Assembly (NCBI GenBank): GCA_031216915.1
Contig: CM062296.1
Coordinates: forward strand, 65,998,148 to 66,062,147
Source of the DNA: Pictodentalium vernedei
Lineage: Eukaryota > Mollusca > Scaphopoda > Dentaliida > Dentaliidae
Direction of reading: 5' to 3'
DNA length: 64,000 nucleotides
How positions within the stretch are numbered: the first letter of the stretch is position 1; every line of letters starts with the position of its first letter. Positions 57,871-64,000 of this stretch are shown piece after piece. The notes beneath the pieces are model-generated. The model was not told the DNA's origin, did no database searches, and was given only the letters and a program-made list of their open reading frames with translations. Both the position numbers and the translations under genes were made by a program.

Positions 57871-58859
57871 GCCTATCTAATCACGCATCTGTTGACTGAT
57901 TTGCGAAAAAAAACTAGTAAATAGATCTGTTTAGTGACATGGAAACATTGTAATAAATAAGGTGTGGACAGTTATAAAGACTGACAAATCCATGAGCTCT
58001 CTGCAAGCAACATGCACATCTGATACAATTCATATATATATATATATATGTAAGCTATGTATATAGAAAGTTTTGTTGTCAAGGAATGGAATATTGGATA
58101 AAAATCTCCTATGTCATAGTTGACTAAATATAATTTAATTTCCTCATACAATTTTATTTGAAATGGTAACATTCTATGAGTAAAACGACTCACTAAACAG
58201 CGCTGTTACAACTGTGTTCTATTATCGATCAACACATATTTATTTATTTTGTAGTAAAACACAGAGAATATGCGTCCGACTCAAGCTTTAGTACTGTTAT
58301 CATAAAACGCCGAGTACACGCCACCAAGACCGCGACCTGTTCAAAACTCTATGTCCGCTTCTCTGCCCACATCCATGTAGAATCTCACCTGCCGAAAAAG
58401 AAGCAGAAACAAAGATAGAACAAAACGACGATGAAGTATGGAGGTCTGGAACCAATGAATCGAGTTGGAGATTTTCTTGTGTTTCACCGCGTGAAATACA
58501 GGAAAACCTCCAACAAGGGTTGTTGATTCTTGTTACACGTTCTCTACTTGTGTTGTGTTCTGTACTCACAACACGAATAATTTCGAATTAATGGAGCTGG
58601 CATTTGATGAAGGATAAAGGCGATCTGTTCACTTCCTTGCTAGACGGTATTTTGCGTCAAAGCATTTCATTGACGTCAAAACTCCAATCAGATGCCCAAA
58701 AATCAAACAGATGTATGTTTGCTTGATATTCGTACAGGTTGGACGGGTACAACGCGTGGTGTACACATTTCTCAATGTATGTGTTGTATTGGGTAATATT
58801 GAGGCAAAAAATAATCGCGACATAGAAGGTTTGTTACTCTTAGTTCTGTCTTCGTCCTG

Positions 58860-59261
58860 GGGGCGCGGTGGCGTTGCGGTAACCGGTCCTCGTCAGATCA
58901 CTGAAGTTGAGCAACGTCGAGTCCGGTTAATCATTGGATGGGTGACCGTCTGAGCGATCAATTCGGACTCCCGCGTTGTGTCCTAGGGCATGGCACTTAA
59001 CCCCGAGTGTCCATATGGGGGCACGATGACACCGTGTACTAGGGCGTACTGTACGTCGATGGTGCGCATGTCTTCCACCAATCTAATACTGCCTGTGCTG
59101 CAGTGCGGAGTTACGATGTTTGGGAGCTGGCAGCTGTTCGCTGTTGCTCGGTGGTTCTCGCCGGGTACTCCGGCTTCCCCCACCCGTAAAACTCTCACGG
59201 TCATGATTAGCCATTGTGCATAAGTATATGATTTTAAAACACCAATAAATAAATAAATAAA
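58860..59261 (+). mobile_element. SINE with 5S-rRNA-like head, same body as tRNA-headed copies
   Basis: A perfect 15-bp duplication (TCTGTCTTCGTCCTG, 58845-58859 and 59262-59276) flanks 402 bp. Near its start it has GATCACTGAAGTTGAGCAACG followed by TTGGATGGGTGACCG (58934-58948), the two internal-promoter segments of 5S rRNA genes. From the CCCGCGTTGTGTCC segment onward it follows the body and (TAAA)n tail of the tRNA-headed SINEs at 16.8 and 39.8 kb. Confidence 0.9.
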
Positions 59262-59685
59262 TCTGTCTTCGTCCTGCTGTATTTTAAGGAATGTCGACTG
59301 ACGGGTGACACGACCAGACCCCAGGGTTATTGCGATCAGATTGAGAAAGCGTATGCTCTTGCGATCAGAGTTCTCTAAGTATGCGTAGCAGAAACTTGAG
59401 GTATGTCGATTGACAAAATAAAAACAAAACACTTCAGATCGGAAAAAAACACACGCCAATTCATTATCAATGGCTTACTTGGAATCTTTAATGTTGAAAG
59501 TCGACGGAATTCGTCTTGAGAATACATCAAGATGAAGACCATTACAATAGCATGATCGATAATTACACAATTTTTTTGAAAATACGGCTTTTCAAAAATA
59601 ATAACCATGAATAGCGACGTAAGTATGGATAGACGGTTCAGTTGACTGGCAGATTGAGAGAGGGTGAAACAGAGCGGCAACTTGA

Positions 59686-59849
59686 CACATTATAAATTAT
59701 AGTGATGAGTTGACGGTAACAAGGTCTGAGGTTTGCGGCTCGGAGCTTCTGTTCAACTGAGACGCGAAGCGTCGAGGTTGAACATACGATCCGAGCCGCA
59801 AACCTCAGACCATGTTACCGTCAACTCATCACAATAATCTATATGTTTC
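59686..59849. mobile_element. Family M-like hairpin MITE
   Basis: Arms of about 75 bp (GATGAGTTGACGGTAACA, GGTTTGCGGCTCGGA). Its ends resemble ACATTATAAATTATAGTG. Confidence 0.62.
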
Positions 59850-60288
59850 AATAAGACACTACCCATAGCCTAAAACCTACATCGTGAAACACGAGAAGAT
59901 CGTCTACTAAACTTGTCATCGTGGCCTTGTTCAAGGTAACTTTTAACGATCACTGGTTTAGTAAATAAACCTCTCGTGTATCCACGACGGCACTGGATAA
60001 ATGATCAATAAACCAGATAAACTCATTCTATCTTAGTTCAAATCGTAAGTCAGTTTGTAAATTAAACAACACTTCATCCGGAACACCATCTGCTGCACAC
60101 GTGAAATATCCAGAAAAATGAAGCGGCGTGCTCGTCACTCCGTTGATGAAGCAGTTACGAAACGGACGGCGTCATTGCAAATATTTCGCGTTGTGACGTC
60201 AGACGGTAACATTTGCCACTTCAGCTGTAAACATAGAATATACTAAGCGAGCTCTCGTCCAATCAGAGGAGAGGCTTTTAGTCTTATT

Positions 60289-60451
60289 GGAACATTATAA
60301 GTTATTCTGATTGTTGCCAGGGGACATGGTCTAACGTTCCCTGCATGAAATTTATATTCAACCGAGGCGTTAGCCGAAGTTGAATATATGTTTCATGCAG
60401 GGAATGCGAGACCATGCCCCCTGTCAACAAACAGAATAACGTATATGTCCC
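60289..60451. mobile_element. Family M-like hairpin MITE
   Basis: Ends GGAACATTATAAGTTATTC and GAATAACGTATATGTCC. A long hairpin is centred on CAACCGAGGCGTTAGCCG. It shares terminal sequence but not core with the copy at 59.7 kb. Confidence 0.65.
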
Positions 60452-61151
60452 GTTCTTCGCTTCATTCGCGTTATTTTAAAATTTGTTGTTGAACAGCGAA
60501 TATTAGAAAGCAGACGTTGTTTCGCTAAGGTGTTAACTTTTATCATAACAGACTGGGGTGATTTCCCTTTATTCAATGTTTACGTACGCAATTAACGGGG
60601 CGAGATGCTCTCGATTCGTTTCAGTTTATGTTACAGTAAATTAATGAAAATATACCTTTTAATCTAATCTGTTTCATAAATAATTACCCATGTTTACATA
60701 ACCAATCTTTTTGTACGTAATAACGGTACTTGTGTGTGTATTTATTTCAGTTAAATGTATTTGTCTCAGTTGATTTGAAGTGAAAAAAAGACATTGCGAT
60801 GAACCGTTGCTCATGGCAACGAGACGCTTTCCTCGACAGTGGACATAAGAATCGCTGACAGTAGACATATGTGCGTGCCCGTCGACAAAAAATAAAATCA
60901 ACGAGGCATTGACCGATCACTGCATTGTATTGCGGTTGGTATCGGGACATATGTGGATATTGGTTTAAACAACTGGACTGGGAAATGAGAGGCAAATACG
61001 AAATGTGATTGATTAGGTGACAAAGCAGTTTAGTGACGCCTGCCCTGCCTCCTCCGCTATAACAAAGGGTATTCAAACAACCTTATGTAAACTTGAGTGA
61101 CACATTAGGTTCGTTGAATGGTCTCTTGAAGTCACTTCAAGAAGATACGTA

Positions 61152-61780
61152 CAGTTGAAACTAGAAGTCCTGTCACTGTATTGTGTACTATTTTGAAATA
61201 ATAGCGCACTGAATAAGTGCACTTTCGTCGCTGTCAAAATGCACCATTAGCGTAACTCATTTCCTGTAGAAAAACAACGTGCCCAACTCTGTACAATTTT
61301 ATACTAGCAAATAGAGATCATTAACTTACTTCCTAACCCCTACTGGGATACATGTACATCTTATGACGTAAATAGATATTAAAATTCGACTGCATGTACA
61401 GAATGAAGAGAGTGGATTACTACTTTGCCGCGTCGCCATATATCCTCCACTCGAAAAGTATTAAATTATAATTGTTTATAACAGCAAAAGAAACATTTGC
61501 AAACTTTCATCACATGGACGACCGGAATTGTAAATAATTACTAAGGAAAAATCTATCCCATCGCGATTCAGTAGTAATCCAACCTCCACATACTCCACAT
61601 ACTGCAGTCTCAATATTTTCTTTCTGTTTGATCTGTTCAGTTCGTTATTTCACTGTCGATCTAATTAATAGAGCATTACATTATACTTTGTACAGCGCAA
61701 ACGCTTCTGTGTATTTTCTGCTGTGAAGAGCGCATTAACTTACGAGTATTTCTGCGTTAATCATGACAGGACTTCTAGTT
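61152..61780. mobile_element. Family CL element
   Basis: About 629 bp. The left end CAGTTGAAACTAGAAGTC is preceded by TA. The right end is cut at GACTTCTAGTT. The interior matches the 1.07-1.71 kb copy and no ORF is present. Confidence 0.82.
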
Positions 61781-61985
61781 AGATTTTTAATTTACCCTCA
61801 CCCCTTATACACCTGTAACACTCTCATCAGGTTTAAGACGTTATGTGCCAGTTGTGTTTGTTATACCTTATCCTAAGACATCACGTTAGTTTCCAATAGG
61901 GTGTGGTTAGTTAACAAGTAATGTTTACCACCTCTGGAATATTACCGGTGAACTATTTATCAATGTTCACTGCTCAGATCAAGAC

Positions 61986-62526
61986 CAGGGCTGTCATGAT
62001 TAATCGATTAATCGATTGTTGATCGGTCACGGCGAAATCGATTAGTATATTTCGTTGTCGAATGATCGGTAAATTATATCCCGTTTTAGACGTTTAATAA
62101 TTAAAAGAAAATATGTTGAAAAAACTGTTGTTTCTAAAGGTAAAGAGTTAAGAACATCGATGTTAAACCCCAAGAAGCTATTGGAAGCATTTGCCTTTCA
62201 GGTACATTCATCAAAGCTTTGATGTTCTGAACTTTTGAACCGTCAGTGTAATAATCAAGACCGGTCGGCAGTTGCGAAGTTCGCAACTGCCAATCGGTCT
62301 TGATTATTACACTGACGGTTCAAAAGTTCAGAACATCAAAGCTTTGAATGTAACTAAAAGAGGATCGTCTTCGTTGTTTACTTGAGGTAGCTCAACTGAC
62401 TTCAACTTCATTTTTATCGACTTCAAAGAGAAGGAGATGGGGGTCATCTAGGTACGATCAATCGATTATTATCGGTTATTTGCGACGATTAGTCGATTCC
62501 TAAATTAAAAAATCGTGACAGCCCTA
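61986..62526. mobile_element. hAT-type MITE (family E), 541 bp, inverted
   Basis: A perfect 8-bp duplication, ATCAAGAC, at 61978-61985 and 62527-62534. Confidence 0.93.
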
Positions 62527-62539
62527 ATCAAGACGTCAG

Positions 62540-64000
62540 GGAAACACCCAAGGTGAAGTGAATTGTAGAGAATATTCAACTCTCATACAAATAATTTTCT
62601 TTTTAATAGTCAAGTCACTACAAATATAAACTCTATGAGTGTGTCAATGTCAAAACCGGAGCAGTGAAGTGATGGATTGTTGATTAACATATTTCCATTA
62701 AATTTGTTGTTATATCCGGTTGGAATGTTTAATTTGTGTTATCAGTACAAACACAACTCGTTCGGTATAACATAAAGAACGTTGACCTGGCTCGATGTGC
62801 ACATTGCTGATAGTCTCCCCTTAGGACCATTGTCTGAGTAGACTATCGCCTCGGGAGGCAATGTGTTCCTCTGGGAAAAATCCGCAATGTCCACCTCAAA
62901 CCTGGAGCCAGTACTATAAACCTTCCACAATTGTATTTTCCAGACGTGTATTTTCTTCCTGTGGACATTAATGATCAAAATGAACCATGGTTGTTTTAAA
63001 GGGCGTGCCAATTTATCTAAATGTAAATTGCCATGTCTTTTTAAACGCAAGTCATTCATTTTGACAACTTCTGGTCATAGATATAGAATACAATTGTGCA
63101 AAATACAATTGTAAATGGTTTATAGTACTGGCCCCAGGTCATCATTTTTGTAATATAACATATACAATCTACTCAATTTAATACCCTACAGTCGGTCATT
63201 CATACTCATCTCTCTTTATCTGATTCCTCTATCATAATGACGCGAAAAGGTAGTCGCTTCACGTCGAACTAGTAAGCATTCTATGGCGGATTACTCAATA
63301 CATTTGGATTTTTAATAAATAAGAGCAGTAGCCGCAAAGCTATATTCGTTACAAAGTTTGTTACTGCCTAATAATGTATATTGCGTGTCAGTTATCTCCA
63401 TGTCGTACACAGGGCCAGGGTGGTCCGAAGGTGTCAAAACTAATTTTGCGAAATGGTTTTAAATTTTTTTCTTGGTCTTTGTTAATGATGACTATGTTCT
63501 TAAATAGCTTATAACCTTAGGGATTTTTTAGTTTGATTTGTAGTATACCCTGTGACGGTTGGGTGCGATTGGATCATTCGGCAGTTATCCGAATGAATCA
63601 TCGATAAGAAACAAAGCACAGTAACATCAAGACAACCAAGCAGTGCAACCCCACGATCTGAGACCTTCCAGAGAGGCAGTAAGGTTACACATACACACCA
63701 ATGCCACTTTATGTCACTCTCTGCTGTAAGCTCATATCATGACACGTCAGTATTGTAACAGAGAAACAACTGAGGTGACTGAAACGGTTAAAACAAGTCA
63801 GCGTCCATTTTGCCTTGAAATCTGGGGCCCATATGCACATAACATGTTGACTTGCCGGTCTAAAAACGGCCATATCGACCTCAAACTCGTGAAATATTCG
63901 TTACATTATACTGAAGACCGTGTTGCTCTACTGTCATCACTGCTAAACCGCTCATCAAATCAAGAATTTTTTTTTTTCTAAAAAATTAACCCAGAAAAAT
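62540..64000. other. No supported gene
   Basis: An open minus-strand frame at 62742-63059 (105 codons) has no motif I recognise and no clear splice context. The rest is featureless. Confidence 0.4.

Noticed and set aside
58870-58960. A 5S rRNA gene
   Set aside because: Only the internal control segments match. The 5' and 3' ends of 5S rRNA are missing and a SINE body follows.
62742-63059. 105-codon minus-strand ORF
   Set aside because: No recognisable domain and no supporting splice or promoter context. It may be an exon but cannot be supported.

Overview
This window is AT-rich animal nuclear DNA from a transposon-dense region. There are no operons, ribosome-binding sites or dense long ORFs. 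Instead it holds Tc1-type transposase genes, Crypton-type tyrosine recombinase genes, remnants of a Jockey-like LINE, SINEs with tRNA-like or 5S-rRNA-like heads, and several dozen palindromic MITEs. This suits an invertebrate metazoan, perhaps a marine deuterostome or lophotrochozoan. I cannot name the species from the sequence.

Only two long coding regions look intact, and both are mobile-element enzymes. One is a complete Tc1-like element (36191-37707): 337-residue DD34E transposase, 25-bp terminal inverted repeats and TA on both sides. The other is a 525-residue Crypton/DUF3504-type tyrosine recombinase on the minus strand (48656-50233) with a full R-K-HxxR-H-Y catalytic set. A second, decayed Crypton of a different sequence type lies at 25927-27377. 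The only support for a host gene is a pair of possible terminal exons near 56480-56710, followed by a polyadenylation signal.

Layout: 1-10 kb has MITEs of families A (TTAA target), C and CL (TA target), H and J. 10-20 kb has scattered hairpins, one young tRNA-headed SINE, and an unassigned promoter- or LTR-like block (17.7-19.4 kb). 20-27.4 kb has decayed Tc1 copies, family K, a hAT-type MITE and the Crypton pseudogene. 28-34.7 kb has a plus-strand LINE reverse-transcriptase remnant broken by two MITEs (one carrying a third), a minus-strand LINE ORF1 remnant broken by another MITE, and a 31-bp minisatellite of about 29 copies. 35.6-48.3 kb has the Tc1 element, SINEs, several MITE families and a three-layer nest (family K holding a family C MITE and a 5S-headed SINE). 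48.6-50.3 kb is the intact Crypton. 50.7-64 kb has more MITEs, a purine microsatellite, the candidate host exons and two full hAT-type MITEs.

Several insertions can be checked inside the window because an uninterrupted relative is also present. These empty sites show directly that family A uses TTAA and that families C and I use TA. Target-site duplications show 8-bp targets for the hAT-type MITE and 13-15-bp duplications for the SINEs. The window thus preserves a readable order of insertions. The intact enzymes are candidates for still-active mobility, but no MITE here carries ends that clearly match the intact Tc1 element.
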